DNA of 64,000 bases from a bacterium (GTDB lineage: Bacteria; Actinomycetota; Acidimicrobiia; Spongiisociales; Spongiisociaceae). The notes under the pieces were generated by a model, which was not told the DNA's origin, ran no database searches, and worked only from the letters and a program-made list of their open reading frames with translations. Position numbers and translations under genes: made by a program. Positions 43,485-52,350 of this stretch are shown piece by piece. The stretch lies in assembly GCA_028821575.1 (NCBI GenBank), contig JAPPFW010000092.1, positions 1 to 64,000 on the forward strand, written 5' to 3'. The stretch's first letter is position 1. Every line of letters begins with the position of its first letter.

Positions 43485-43708
43485 TCTGGAAGTGCTCAGT
43501 TGTCAGCGATAGTTTGGGTCATGTTACCTGCCTCAGTGTCGGTATCCCCGTTTCCGAGTCAACCTCTCGGGCGGCTTTCACGATCGGAAGGATTCGGAGC
43601 CCGTGCCAAGAACCCAGGAATAGTGGGTAAGAGGTGGGTTGTGCTTTGTTGTTTACCGATGGCAAGAGAATCCTTGCCGGTCCGATCCCTTGGAACTACT
43701 CGTCTAGG
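43485..43708 (+). repeat. Left copy of ~220-bp inverted repeat
   Basis: This 224-nt non-coding sequence recurs as reverse complement at 55637-55856 with about nine-tenths identity by eye. Shared landmarks are TTGTCAGCGATAGTTTGGG, TTACCTGCCTCAGTG, TTTCACGATCGGAAGGATT, GAACCCAGGA and GAACTACTCGTCTAG. An internal hairpin GGCAAG/CTTGCC is kept. TTCCAAGGG (43476-43484) and CCCTTGGAA (43688-43696) form a 9-bp inverted pair near the ends of this copy. It separates the divergent VOC and phosphotriesterase-like genes. Confidence 0.85.
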
Positions 43709-43792
43709 CGGGTGGCAGTCGGCCCGTCGGGTTAGTCTCAACGGACGAGAGCGCACCGGCAGGTGCCCGCCCCGGTCCGGTCGGAGGAGTTG

Positions 43793-44845
43793 ATGGCGCA
43801 TGTGATGACAGTCCGTGGCCCGGTCGACCCGTCCGAACTGGGCCCGACGATGACCCATGAGCACATTTTCCTGGACTTTCGCCATGCCTGGAGTCCTTCT
43901 GCTGAAATCCTCGATGCCGATGCGGGCACTCGACCGTTCGAAACCCGGCTGGCCGGGGTGAGTCGCTGGAACCAGTCGGCCTACCGCAACAACCTCGTGC
44001 AGAGCCCCAAGCATGACTACGCACTCATCTCCGAGGAGGTCGGGGAGTACGTGCGTGCCGGTGGTGGCGCCATCGTGGAGTTGACGGTGATCGGCCTCAA
44101 CCCGGAACCCGAGGCTCTGCTCCAACTGTCGGAAGACCTGGATGTGCACATCGTCGCCGGCGTCGGGTTCTACGTGGGTGCTCTGCACCCGCCATGGGTG
44201 GAAGTGATGAACGTCCCCCAGTTGACCGACTTCCTCCGTACGGAAGTCATCGACGGCATGGGGGGGACGTCCGTGAGGCCCGGGATCATCGGTGAGATCG
44301 GAACGTCCGAAACGCTGTTGGACGCGGAGGAACGCGTCCTGCGGGCATCCGCTCGGGTAGCGGTCGAGACGGACACCCCGATCAACGTCCATTGCCACCC
44401 ACCCACCCTCGAGGTCGTGCAACGCATCCTCGACATCCTCGAGGAGGAAGGCCATCCTCTGGATCGAACCTCCCTATCACACCTCGACGAGATCACGGAC
44501 CTTGATTACCACCGCGCCATCCTCGGTCGTGGCCCCCTGGTCGGGTTCGACAGTTTCGGCCAGGACGGATACTTCGAACCGACCTGGAAGTCGAAGAGCG
44601 ACCAGGCGAAGCTGGAGACCATGCTCGCCCTGGTGGAGGCCGGTTTCGAGGACCAACTGCTGATGTCCCAGGACATGCACAAGAAGCACTACCTGCTCCG
44701 CTATGGCGGACTCGGGTACAACCACGTGCTGGCCAGGGTCATCCCTCGAATGAAGGTGACCTACGGCGCCGACGACGATCTGGTCCAGAAACTGCTGGTC
44801 ACCAACCCCGCCCGGCTCCTGACGCGAGGCTCGGATCCGGAATAG
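43793..44845 (+). CDS. Phosphotriesterase-family metal hydrolase (PHP-like)
   Basis: This 350-residue binuclear amidohydrolase-fold protein has H22/H24 (THEHIFLD), the bridging residue E168 (IIGEIG, Glu as in E. coli PHP rather than carbamylated Lys), H200 (NVHCHPP), H230 (LSHLDE) and D294 (MSQD). The family hydrolyses lactones, phosphotriesters or esters. ATG 43793 is chosen for GGAGGAG just upstream. It is the first gene inside the inverted-repeat-bounded segment and probably acts early or late on a lactone or ester of the pathway. Confidence 0.9.
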   Translation: MAHVMTVRGPVDPSELGPTMTHEHIFLDFRHAWSPSAEILDADAGTRPFETRLAGVSRWNQSAYRNNLVQSPKHDYALISEEVGEYVRAGGGAIVELTVIGLNPEPEALLQLSEDLDVHIVAGVGFYVGALHPPWVEVMNVPQLTDFLRTEVIDGMGGTSVRPGIIGEIGTSETLLDAEERVLRASARVAVETDTPINVHCHPPTLEVVQRILDILEEEGHPLDRTSLSHLDEITDLDYHRAILGRGPLVGFDSFGQDGYFEPTWKSKSDQAKLETMLALVEAGFEDQLLMSQDMHKKHYLLRYGGLGYNHVLARVIPRMKVTYGADDDLVQKLLVTNPARLLTRGSDPE

Positions 44846-44944
44846 AGTCAGCGGCACGGGGACCCGAACCGGTTGCCACAGACCGCCCTCAGGGCGCTCC
44901 ACCGCCGTTGAGGTCCCCATAGCGGTGTCGAGATCGGAGACGGC

Positions 44945-46537
44945 ATGATGCTGGTCGGATACGTGAGCGACGAGTTCTACGTTGCGATACCCAACGTCGA
45001 ACTCGAATTCACACGGGGGGACGTGTCCGTCGCAGCCCGATCCCGGGCCTCCGGATCTGTCTACGCGACCGTCGAGCCGGGGCCCTACCGGGTATACCTC
45101 AGTTGTGCCGGGTACACACCGAAGTGGGTCGACCTGGAGGTCCGACCGGGAACGATCCACCACTTCCGGCTGCTCTCCGACAATATCTGCGGCTACGTAT
45201 GGCCCAAATGGACCAGATCGGGCGAGACCGGCCAGGTTCGGCTCCACTCACCACATGACTCGGTGGTGACCCTCTGGCGATACGGGTGGGAGCGCGAGTT
45301 CGTCTCGAAGCTCGGTCACTTCAGCGATGAGCCGCGAGGGGCGTACGCGCAGATCCTCCCGGACGGCGATGTCACTCAGTCGGGCGTGAAGTGGAGCAAC
45401 CACGGCTACTCGTATCCGGAGGTCGACCCGAGGGTGTACGTGGACGCGCCCGAGCGTTCCGGCCTGTACTACTTCCACGCCAAGGACACGACGGGCGCGT
45501 TCTTCTCGTTTCCTTGGATCGTCGCGCCCCGGGAGCGGCGTCACCGGCTCGCTGTCCTGGCGTCCAACATCAACTGGAACTGCTACAACCATTACGGAGG
45601 GCGCAGCAACTACGTGTCCGCCATCTCCCTCTCTCCCCGACCGCACTTCAACTTCCGGCAGGAAGAGGTGTACTACACGGATCCGGCCCTGCAGCCCTGG
45701 ACAGCGGATGAATACGACCCGCTGTCGTTCGACCGTCCCGAGCCGCTCAACATGACGGAGGAGAACGGGAGGATCACCGACCCGATGGAGCGCCGCGGCG
45801 AGGAACACGTCGCACCGGCCGAATGGCGCCTGCTCGGGTGGCTCGAGCGGGAAGGATTCGGATACGACTACTACGCGGAGACCCAACTCCACTCTGGCGA
45901 GATGCCCCTCGACGACTACGACGTGCTGATCATCAGCACCCATCCCGAGTACTGGACAGCCGAGATGTACTACCTGGTCAAGTCGTGGGTGTTCGACGGG
46001 GGCGGCAAGCTCATGGTGCTGGGCGGCAACAGCCTCAACTGTGAGGTCGAGTTCCTGGATCCCTCGACGATCACCGTGCGCAACAACGACCACCGCAAGC
46101 GACCCGCCAACTACGAGAGCCGTTTCGGGACGAGGCACGAATCCGAGGCTCACCTGACGGGGGTGGTGACCACCCACACCGGCTACGAGACGGGCGCGCC
46201 GTACCGGGTGATCGACCCGTCGCACTGGGCCCTGGCGGGAACCGGCCTGGCCGAAGGGGAGGTGTTCGGCACGGAGTCGTTGGACCGGCGAGCCCCCGGA
46301 GGAGCATCAGGTCACGAGACCGACAAGCGGACCCCTTCGTCGCCGCCGGGAATCCAGCTCATCGCCAAGGGCACCAATCCGGACGACGGCGGGGCCGAGA
46401 TGGTCTACCACGAGACTGACAGCGGCGGCGAGGTATTCTCGGTCGGGTCGATTTCCTACACGTGCTCCATAGCCGTCGACGAGATGATCTCGAAGGTGAC
46501 GCGCAACGTGCTGGAACGGTTCCTCGGCTCCCCATAG
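44945..46537 (+). CDS. N,N-dimethylformamidase large-subunit-like protein
   Basis: This 530-residue protein has an N-terminal beta-sandwich (1-80, carboxypeptidase-regulatory-like) followed by the dimethylformamidase beta-subunit domain. It keeps the iron-site motif STHPEYW (H333, E335) and the nearby YDYYAETQLH tyrosines. Dimethylformamidase hydrolyses N,N-dimethylformamide to dimethylamine and formate using a mononuclear Fe site. No small subunit gene is adjacent. A formamidase gene at 60.2 kb and several C-N hydrolases nearby support an amide substrate, but which amide is unknown. GGAG precedes the start. Confidence 0.85.
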   Translation: MMLVGYVSDEFYVAIPNVELEFTRGDVSVAARSRASGSVYATVEPGPYRVYLSCAGYTPKWVDLEVRPGTIHHFRLLSDNICGYVWPKWTRSGETGQVRLHSPHDSVVTLWRYGWEREFVSKLGHFSDEPRGAYAQILPDGDVTQSGVKWSNHGYSYPEVDPRVYVDAPERSGLYYFHAKDTTGAFFSFPWIVAPRERRHRLAVLASNINWNCYNHYGGRSNYVSAISLSPRPHFNFRQEEVYYTDPALQPWTADEYDPLSFDRPEPLNMTEENGRITDPMERRGEEHVAPAEWRLLGWLEREGFGYDYYAETQLHSGEMPLDDYDVLIISTHPEYWTAEMYYLVKSWVFDGGGKLMVLGGNSLNCEVEFLDPSTITVRNNDHRKRPANYESRFGTRHESEAHLTGVVTTHTGYETGAPYRVIDPSHWALAGTGLAEGEVFGTESLDRRAPGGASGHETDKRTPSSPPGIQLIAKGTNPDDGGAEMVYHETDSGGEVFSVGSISYTCSIAVDEMISKVTRNVLERFLGSP

Positions 46538-46638
46538 GCTCCCTCGGAGAGCACGGACCAGGGTCGTGAGGAGGAGAGCAGCGCGCGCACCCTCGCGCCT
46601 CCGTCACACCGAACCGGGCAATCCTCGGCCGACCAGAA

Positions 46639-46842
46639 CGCGAAAAACCTCGCGACGGACCGCTCGTGCGGGCCCACCCCCACCGCCACCTCCGATCTCC
46701 CCAGAACGCGTTCCTACAGCCCCCCGAAGAGGTCAGCCCAGCCAAGATGATCCCTGCGCCGATCTGCCCGACGTCCGAGGCAGACCGCTGGTGCATACGG
46801 CTATCCAACACTATGCAACGGCTGTGTGACATGATCAACCCC
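46639..46842 (+). repeat. Dispersed 3'-flank element, copy C
   Basis: This 204-nt element begins 101 nt after the dimethylformamidase-like stop, in that gene's sense. It reads CGCGAAAAACCTCGCG, GGGCCCACCCCCACCGCC, CCAGAACGCGTTCC, TGCATA/CACC blocks and ends GTGTGACATGATCAACCCC, matching copies A and B block by block. It fills most of the 362-bp gap to the convergent amidohydrolase gene. Confidence 0.6.
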
Positions 46843-46899
46843 TCCGTTTCCGGAGGCTTCTAGTTGTAGAGAGCGGCGAAGACGGCTACCGACCCATAC

Positions 46900-47793
46900 T
46901 CAGGACTCCCACTCGGGGAACGGTTGCTTCCAGTTCTCGTAGATGATCCTGTCCTGGATCTCGGTGGGGATGGTGGGAAGCCTCGTACCCTCAACGATGT
47001 CGTTGATGCGCCTGAGCCCGTTGATCACGTTGGTGATCGTCCCCGACGGATAATCGGAGGCCAGCAACAGCTTGTGGTCGACCCCGTACTCCATGGCGGT
47101 GACCATCGCCTGCCAGTATCGCCACGGCCGGTAATGCACAGCCGATATGTCAGCGTACATGTTGGGCGACTTGCGGATCAGAGCGACCATGTCCTCCTCC
47201 CAAGGATGGCCCAGATGGGCGATGATCATCCTCAAGTCGGGAAACTCCATCGCCACGTCCTCCAGTTGGAGAGGCAGTGCCCAGCGCAGCCGGGCGCGGC
47301 TGGGGAACGTGGTGCCCTGATGCCAGATGATCGGGATGCCGTATCCGGAGCACTTGCGGAAGAAGTCCCAGTAGGCGCGGTCGGTGGGGTCGAAATGCTG
47401 GTAGGTGGGCCCGAGCTTCAGACCGCGCAGACCGAGATCCTCGACGCAGTGGGTCAACTGGTCGATCGCATCGGGTGCGGTGGGGTTCACGGACGCCCAC
47501 CCGATCAACTTTTCCGGATGGGTCGCTACGTATTCGGCTACGAGGCGGTTGGGAACGACGATACCCGTGGGTGCGGCCTGAATCCCGAACACCACCACCT
47601 TGTCCGCCGGCGCCGAGGCCTCCCAATGGTCCTCAGGCCGCGAGTCGTACGAGTGCAGGTCGAGATGAGCGCTGTGCACCTCGCCCCCGGATTGCTTCAT
47701 CTTGACCAGCTTGGATGCCAACGCTTCCTGCGCCGCCTCCTCGGACCAGTGGTCCGGGTACCAGCCGATGTGGGTGTGGATGTCGACGATCAC
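46900..47793 (-). CDS. Amidohydrolase-2 family metal-dependent hydrolase
   Basis: This 297-residue TIM-barrel protein has DIHTHIG (HxH metal pair), IIWHQGTTF, IIAHLGHPW and LLLASDYP (late Asp). The family includes decarboxylases and C-N or C-O hydrolases of the ACMSD type. It is a paralogue of the protein at 52351-53190, sharing LGLRGLKLGP-YQHFDP and HQGTTF. It is convergent with the dimethylformamidase-like gene and probably acts in the same pathway. Confidence 0.9.
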   Translation of the reverse strand: MIVDIHTHIGWYPDHWSEEAAQEALASKLVKMKQSGGEVHSAHLDLHSYDSRPEDHWEASAPADKVVVFGIQAAPTGIVVPNRLVAEYVATHPEKLIGWASVNPTAPDAIDQLTHCVEDLGLRGLKLGPTYQHFDPTDRAYWDFFRKCSGYGIPIIWHQGTTFPSRARLRWALPLQLEDVAMEFPDLRMIIAHLGHPWEEDMVALIRKSPNMYADISAVHYRPWRYWQAMVTAMEYGVDHKLLLASDYPSGTITNVINGLRRINDIVEGTRLPTIPTEIQDRIIYENWKQPFPEWES

Positions 47794-48055
47794 TGTTGCA
47801 CCTCGCTTCCCGGTCGGGCCCGGCTTGTCCCGCGAACCGAATCTGATGCCAGGAGGATCATGGCGCTACCGCCCCGTCCGGACAGCGATCCAAGACGTTG
47901 CATCGTCGACCGGAACCGGCAGGGCGCGCCGGCGCGGGGCCTGCCCGCCCGAGTGGTGGCTCATGCGGGAGGCCTCGGGTCGGGCGATCAGATCCTCGCC
48001 CACCCCCAGGACTCACGCCGGGTACTCCACTACTGCGCTCCTCTCTGGACGACCC

Positions 48056-49051
48056 TCATCGTCCAACGGACACCGGCCTACCGCTCCGAGCCGACTCGTC
48101 CAACGCCAGCGCGACCTCCAGCGCCGCCCGGGCGTCCTCCAGCGACACGGGCCAATCATGGCTGCCCCGTACCCAGCCCAGGAAGTGGCGGTCCTCGATC
48201 GACACCGAACCCGCCATCGTGCCTCCCACGTCGAACAACCCGTGCGTCCTGAGCCAGCGGGTCTCCCCGAGCGAGTAAACCCTGGTCACCGGGTCACGCA
48301 TCTCGACATATCCGGCTCCGCGGGTACCGAAGACGGCCAGCCGGTAGTCTCCCGCCAGCCCAGACCGGCGGTTCATGACCCAGTTGAACTCCAGCACACC
48401 GACTGCTCCACCCTTGAACCGCAGGGTTGCGACAACCGCATCCACCGTTCCCTCGCCCAGAGACGAGGTGGAAGCCGGCATGGCGCATACCCGGTCGATG
48501 TCCCCGGCAAGCCAGCGGAGCAGATCGATGTCATGGACGCCGACCTCCACCGGCAGGGTCGTCCGGTGTGCCAGCAAGCGTCCCTCGAACGCCGGAACGT
48601 TGCGGCGGGCGCTCATGCTCACCGGATCACCGATCTCCCCACCCTGCACGCTCTTGGCGAGAGCCACGTAGTCGGGCTCGAAACGCATCGTATGTCCGAC
48701 AGCCAGGCGACCACCCGTTCGGCGGGTGATTCCGATGATCGCATCGGCGTCGTCGAGGTCATGGGCGATCGGCTTCTCGCAGAACACGGGAAGGCCCGCA
48801 TCAAGGCAGCGGACGACCACCGGAAGGTGCTGCTCCTGCGGGGTGCATACGAAGACCGCTTCGACGTCCCGGGTGGCCAACAGCAGGTCCAGATCGGTGA
48901 AGAAGCTAACCCCGGTAGGCAACCTACCCTCCACGTCGGGATCCAGGTCGCAACATGCCACGAGTTCTGCTTCGGGAACGGCGTCCAGCACCTGGGCATG
49001 GACCGATCCCATCATCCCGACACCGACCACCGCACAGCGGACGGGCTCCAC
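48056..49051 (-). CDS. Gfo/Idh/MocA family oxidoreductase
   Basis: This 331-residue NAD(P)-dependent oxidoreductase has GVGMMGSVHA (Rossmann), CTPQEQHLPVV, the EKP motif (FCEKPIAHD) and the H-D catalytic pair in VGVHDIDLLRWL. It oxidises or reduces sugars, inositols or related compounds. GTG 49051 is chosen because AAGGAGG lies 6-7 nt upstream. It is divergent from the U32-like gene and shares the intergenic region with the tripartite operator, so it may be under the same control. Confidence 0.92.
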   Translation of the reverse strand: MEPVRCAVVGVGMMGSVHAQVLDAVPEAELVACCDLDPDVEGRLPTGVSFFTDLDLLLATRDVEAVFVCTPQEQHLPVVVRCLDAGLPVFCEKPIAHDLDDADAIIGITRRTGGRLAVGHTMRFEPDYVALAKSVQGGEIGDPVSMSARRNVPAFEGRLLAHRTTLPVEVGVHDIDLLRWLAGDIDRVCAMPASTSSLGEGTVDAVVATLRFKGGAVGVLEFNWVMNRRSGLAGDYRLAVFGTRGAGYVEMRDPVTRVYSLGETRWLRTHGLFDVGGTMAGSVSIEDRHFLGWVRGSHDWPVSLEDARAALEVALALDESARSGRPVSVGR

Positions 49052-49135
49052 GCGTACCCTCCTTCCCGCACTTCCACTCGCACGCATCACGCTATCGGCC
49101 GTCGGGGACCGGTGCTCGCTCGGCCCGCCTCCCGG

Positions 49136-49164
49136 TTGACGCCACCAGGCAATTATCCAATAAT
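49136..49164 (+). promoter_or_regulatory. Promoter of the U32-like/creatininase operon
   Basis: TTGACG (49136-49141), a 17-nt spacer, then AATAAT (49159-49164). The predicted start falls at the edge of the operator at 49172. The matching promoter at 56016 uses the same -35 hexamer. Confidence 0.65.
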
Positions 49165-49171
49165 CATGCCA

Positions 49172-49196
49172 CGCAACAGTGTTGCGATGGGCGCAA
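49172..49196 (+). promoter_or_regulatory. Tripartite operator CGCAA-N5-TTGCG-N5-CGCAA, copy 1
   Basis: Three half-sites alternate in orientation with 5-nt spacers. The outer flanks extend the pairing: GTGTTGCG and CGCAACAC (49179-49199) form a perfect 8-bp inverted repeat. It begins 8 nt after the -10 box, so a bound protein would block initiation. An identical arrangement is at 56052-56076. Confidence 0.75.
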
Positions 49197-49213
49197 CACA
49201 CGGGGAGGGTTGG

Positions 49214-50137
49214 ATGAGGGTACAGGAAGCACTCCGCCGGCATGGACTCCCGTCGGCCGGAACCCCGGCAGGCAGTGACCGCCGTTTCCCCGATGGCGCC
49301 GAGTTCCGGATCGAGATCCCGAGCGTCGAGGGTCCCCGTGTGCTGGAAGCCGTCCTGGAACAGGCAGGTCGCTACGACATGACCGTCAACCGAATCTCGC
49401 AGGGCAGTGGGGGGATGCTGCTCGAGGAGGGTGAACTCAGGGAAATGGCCGCCATCGGAGCCGAGGCAGGGCTCGAGGTGTGCCTCTTCACCGGTCCCAA
49501 AGCCGGATACGATGTCGGCGCGTTCAGCCGGTCGTCCGACGGGCGCAGCCAGTTCGCCCAGATAAGAGGCATGCGCCAGCTTCGCTACGCAGTGGCGGAC
49601 ATCGCCAGGGCTACCGAAGCCGGGATCCGTAGTTTTCTCGTGGGCGATCTCGGGCTGCTGGCGGTTCTCACACGGATGCAAGGGGAAGGCGACCTCCCGA
49701 GCGAGACGGTGTGGAAGATATCTGCCTACATGGGGGTTTCGAATCCCGCCTCCATCCGCCTCCTGGAAGACATGGGCGCCGGCTCGGTCAACATTCCGGC
49801 TGACGTGACGCTGGAGCAACTCTGGGAGATCCGATCCTCCGCAACCATCCCGATCGACCTATACCTGGAGACGCCCGACAGTATGGGACCGGTCGTCCGA
49901 GGCCACGAGATAGCCGACTTCGTCGCGGTCGGCGCGCCGCTTCATGCAAAGATGGGTCTCGCCAACGCGGGTGACGTCTACCCTTCCGGCGGCCACACCC
50001 TGGCCACCGCCATTGCCAACGCCCGTGAGAAGGTGCGCCGGGCAGCCATTGCGCTGGAGTGGCTGCAGCGGGAGAGACCGGCCTCGGTCCAATCGAAGCC
50101 GCACGCCGAAGGACTCGGCGTGCCGGTCTCCCCATAG
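49214..50137 (+). CDS. U32-peptidase-like protein
   Basis: This 307-residue TIM-barrel protein resembles the U32/YhbU-type group in its MGVSNPASIRLLEDMGAGSVNIP and IPIDLYLETPDSMG segments. Cys residues typical of U32 iron-sulfur sites are missing, so it is a divergent branch. ATG 49214 is set by GGGGAGGG about 6 nt upstream. It is the first gene of the plus-strand operon (U32-like, creatininase-like, M20-like, amidohydrolase, two enolase-superfamily) under the tripartite operator. A role as hydrolase or aldolase on the pathway substrate is guesswork. Confidence 0.8.
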   Translation: MRVQEALRRHGLPSAGTPAGSDRRFPDGAEFRIEIPSVEGPRVLEAVLEQAGRYDMTVNRISQGSGGMLLEEGELREMAAIGAEAGLEVCLFTGPKAGYDVGAFSRSSDGRSQFAQIRGMRQLRYAVADIARATEAGIRSFLVGDLGLLAVLTRMQGEGDLPSETVWKISAYMGVSNPASIRLLEDMGAGSVNIPADVTLEQLWEIRSSATIPIDLYLETPDSMGPVVRGHEIADFVAVGAPLHAKMGLANAGDVYPSGGHTLATAIANAREKVRRAAIALEWLQRERPASVQSKPHAEGLGVPVSP

Positions 50138-50329
50138 CTGGGTCGAAGAGCCCGGACCGGTCGGGTGTCCCATGACGGACTTCCCGATCACCGGCGACCG
50201 CCTTCCAACCCACCCGCTTCCGGACATCCTCCTAGGATCACCCTGCAACAGTCACGATTGCGCCGGTCCCGGTGACTCCGAGGTCCCGGTCCGGCCTCCG
50301 CCTGAAGGCAGCGCGAGGATGACCCCGTA

Positions 50330-51094
50330 ATGCGAATCCTGTTCGCCGAGTTGACCCGCGAGGAATCGCGTGCCATAGCGAGAGATGGCGTTCTCATCCT
50401 GCCGGTCGGCGCTACCGAACAGCATGGGCCCCACCTGCCGGTCGGAACCGATTCGATGGGTGCGGAGTACGTGGCTCGCGCCGCGGCCGCGGCCTTGGCT
50501 GACCGGTTCCCGGTAGCCGTCGCCCCGACGCTCTGGTACGGGTCCTCCCCGCACCACCTTCCGTTCGGGGGGACGATGTCCCTGGACGCCGGAACCTTCC
50601 TTGCTGTGTTGATGGACCTGGGACGTTCGCTGGCCAGGGCCTCATTCCGCCGGCTATTCATCGTCAACGGCCACGGGGGCAACCACGAACTGATCGGGAT
50701 AGCCGCCCGGGATCTCGCTCTCGAAGAGGGCATCGAGGTCGCGGCATGCTCGTGGTGGGCCATGGCGCACCACGAGCTGGCCTCGGCGGGGGCCGCCGAG
50801 ATCGGACGTCTCCCCGGTCATGCCGGCGCGTTCGAGTCTTCCATCGTCCTGGCTCTGGACGCGACGCTCGTCCGGGAGCCACGGCCGCACCGCCCCGAAT
50901 GGTCGTCGCCCCTCATCGGTACTGTCGATGCTCCGGTACGGATCGAGCGGCCCGGGAGTTGGGAGGCTACCGATGGGTTCACCGACAGTCCCTCGAGAGC
51001 CACGGCGGCACTGGGCCGGACGTATCTCAAGATCGGGATCGACAGGCTGACCGAGGCGGTGTCCGAGTTCTACATGGGGTCGAACGCGCCGTGA
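50330..51094 (+). CDS. Creatininase family amidohydrolase
   Basis: This 254-residue protein has the family signature PVGATEQHGPHLPVGTD (metal ligands Glu, His, Asp), VNGHGGNHE and the late HAGAFESS. Members hydrolyse cyclic amides or formamides, including creatinine and F420/riboflavin-pathway formamides. It sits between the U32-like and M20-like genes in one direction, after a 192-nt gap. An amide ring opening step fits the neighbouring C-N hydrolases. Confidence 0.92.
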   Translation: MRILFAELTREESRAIARDGVLILPVGATEQHGPHLPVGTDSMGAEYVARAAAAALADRFPVAVAPTLWYGSSPHHLPFGGTMSLDAGTFLAVLMDLGRSLARASFRRLFIVNGHGGNHELIGIAARDLALEEGIEVAACSWWAMAHHELASAGAAEIGRLPGHAGAFESSIVLALDATLVREPRPHRPEWSSPLIGTVDAPVRIERPGSWEATDGFTDSPSRATAALGRTYLKIGIDRLTEAVSEFYMGSNAP

Positions 51095-51140
51095 GGCGTG
51101 GGCGGGTGTCACGTAGCGCCCGATGCGGAAGGGAGCAGAT

Positions 51141-52313
51141 ATGACAGAGCTGTTCGAACGAGTTTCGGACGCCATCGACACCACGCGGGTAGTCGAACTG
51201 GCAAGCGCGCTTTGCAGTGTGCCGTCGGATGATCCACAGGCCGAGGGACCGCGCGCCGAGATCATCGCCGACAGCCTGGATCGCGCGGGTGTCGAAGTCC
51301 ACATCGCCGATGTCGTCGCAGGACGCCCGAACGTGATCGCCCGGATCCCGGGAGAAGGAAGGCGCGCACCACTCGTGCTGCAGGGCCACATAGATGCCGG
51401 GGTGTACCCGTCCGGATGGACCCACGATCCGCACCACCCCTGGCAGGACGGCAACAAGCTGTACGGGGGCGGGATCACCGACATGCTGGGGGCTGTGGCG
51501 GCGATGGTGGCCGCCGTCGAGGCCGCCCCGGCTATCGGTCCCCTTCCCGGGGACCTGCTGCTGCACGCCACCATGTATCACGACGGCAGCGGTCTGGGGG
51601 CGAAGTACGCCTTGACGACCGAGGGCCCGACCGAGGGCTACGGGATCTGCGGAGAACCGTCGGATCTCAGCATCCACACCGCCAACGGCGGCTGCTTCAA
51701 GTTCGAGATCCGGCTGACCGGGACATCCCAGCACGTATCCCGGATGGAGTCGGCCACCGACACGCTCGGTCCCGCGGTCGCCGTCTACGACAAGCTGGTC
51801 GGTCACCGGTTCGCGCACGAGCCCGAGCCCCGCCTACCCGATCTTCCACGCGTGCTCATCGGCGAGTTGCATGCCGGGGAGTCACCGGCCGCAGTCGCCG
51901 CTTCGGCGACGATCCGAGGGGACCTGCGGTACGTACCGGGCATGAACAGGTCGGACGTCCGCGAGGAGATTCTGGATGTCGTCGACAGTGTCGTCCCGGA
52001 CGAAGTCGGCCGGCGGGTGCGCATCATCGGTCTTCACCAGCCGTTCCTCGGCGCCACTTCCGGATCGCTCATCGATACCATCACGACCGCGCAGTCCGGG
52101 ATACTCGGCAGCGTTCCCCGCGTCACCAACGAGCTTCCCGGCCAGGCATTCGTCACCGACGCAGCGGATCTGGTGGCGGCGGGCCTCGAGACCGTCGTGT
52201 ACGGCGTGGGCGACTGGCAGTATGCACCCGACGAGTGGGTCTACGTCGATCAACTGGCGGGCTCGGCTCGCGTCTATCTGGCCGTCGCCGCTCTGCTCGG
52301 CGCCGACTCGTGA
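51141..52313 (+). CDS. M20-family peptidase/deacylase with altered catalytic pair
   Basis: This 390-residue protein has the ArgE/DapE/carboxypeptidase G2 fold: H83-x-D85 (GHIDAG), D114 (GGITDMLG), the E172 region (CGEPSDL) and the dimerisation insert with SQHVSR. The usual catalytic Glu-Glu before GGxGA reads H147-D148 (MYHDGSGLGA). Metal binding may survive through D148, but the general base is changed. ATG 51141 follows GGGAG closely. The family removes N-acyl groups; this one may have an altered reaction. Confidence 0.88.
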   Translation: MTELFERVSDAIDTTRVVELASALCSVPSDDPQAEGPRAEIIADSLDRAGVEVHIADVVAGRPNVIARIPGEGRRAPLVLQGHIDAGVYPSGWTHDPHHPWQDGNKLYGGGITDMLGAVAAMVAAVEAAPAIGPLPGDLLLHATMYHDGSGLGAKYALTTEGPTEGYGICGEPSDLSIHTANGGCFKFEIRLTGTSQHVSRMESATDTLGPAVAVYDKLVGHRFAHEPEPRLPDLPRVLIGELHAGESPAAVAASATIRGDLRYVPGMNRSDVREEILDVVDSVVPDEVGRRVRIIGLHQPFLGATSGSLIDTITTAQSGILGSVPRVTNELPGQAFVTDAADLVAAGLETVVYGVGDWQYAPDEWVYVDQLAGSARVYLAVAALLGADS

Positions 52314-52350
52314 TCGTCCGAGCCGCATCCACTAGCTGAGTGCGGCACGT

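Noticed and set aside
43485-43708. Coding insertion-sequence fragment in the inverted repeat
   Set aside because: Short frames exist in both copies but none has a transposase motif, and indels between copies break frame.
47855-48252. Plus-strand ORF with AGGAGG just before an ATG
   Set aside because: Spacing is too short, most of the frame is antisense to the Gfo/Idh/MocA gene, and the product is low-complexity Pro/Arg-rich.
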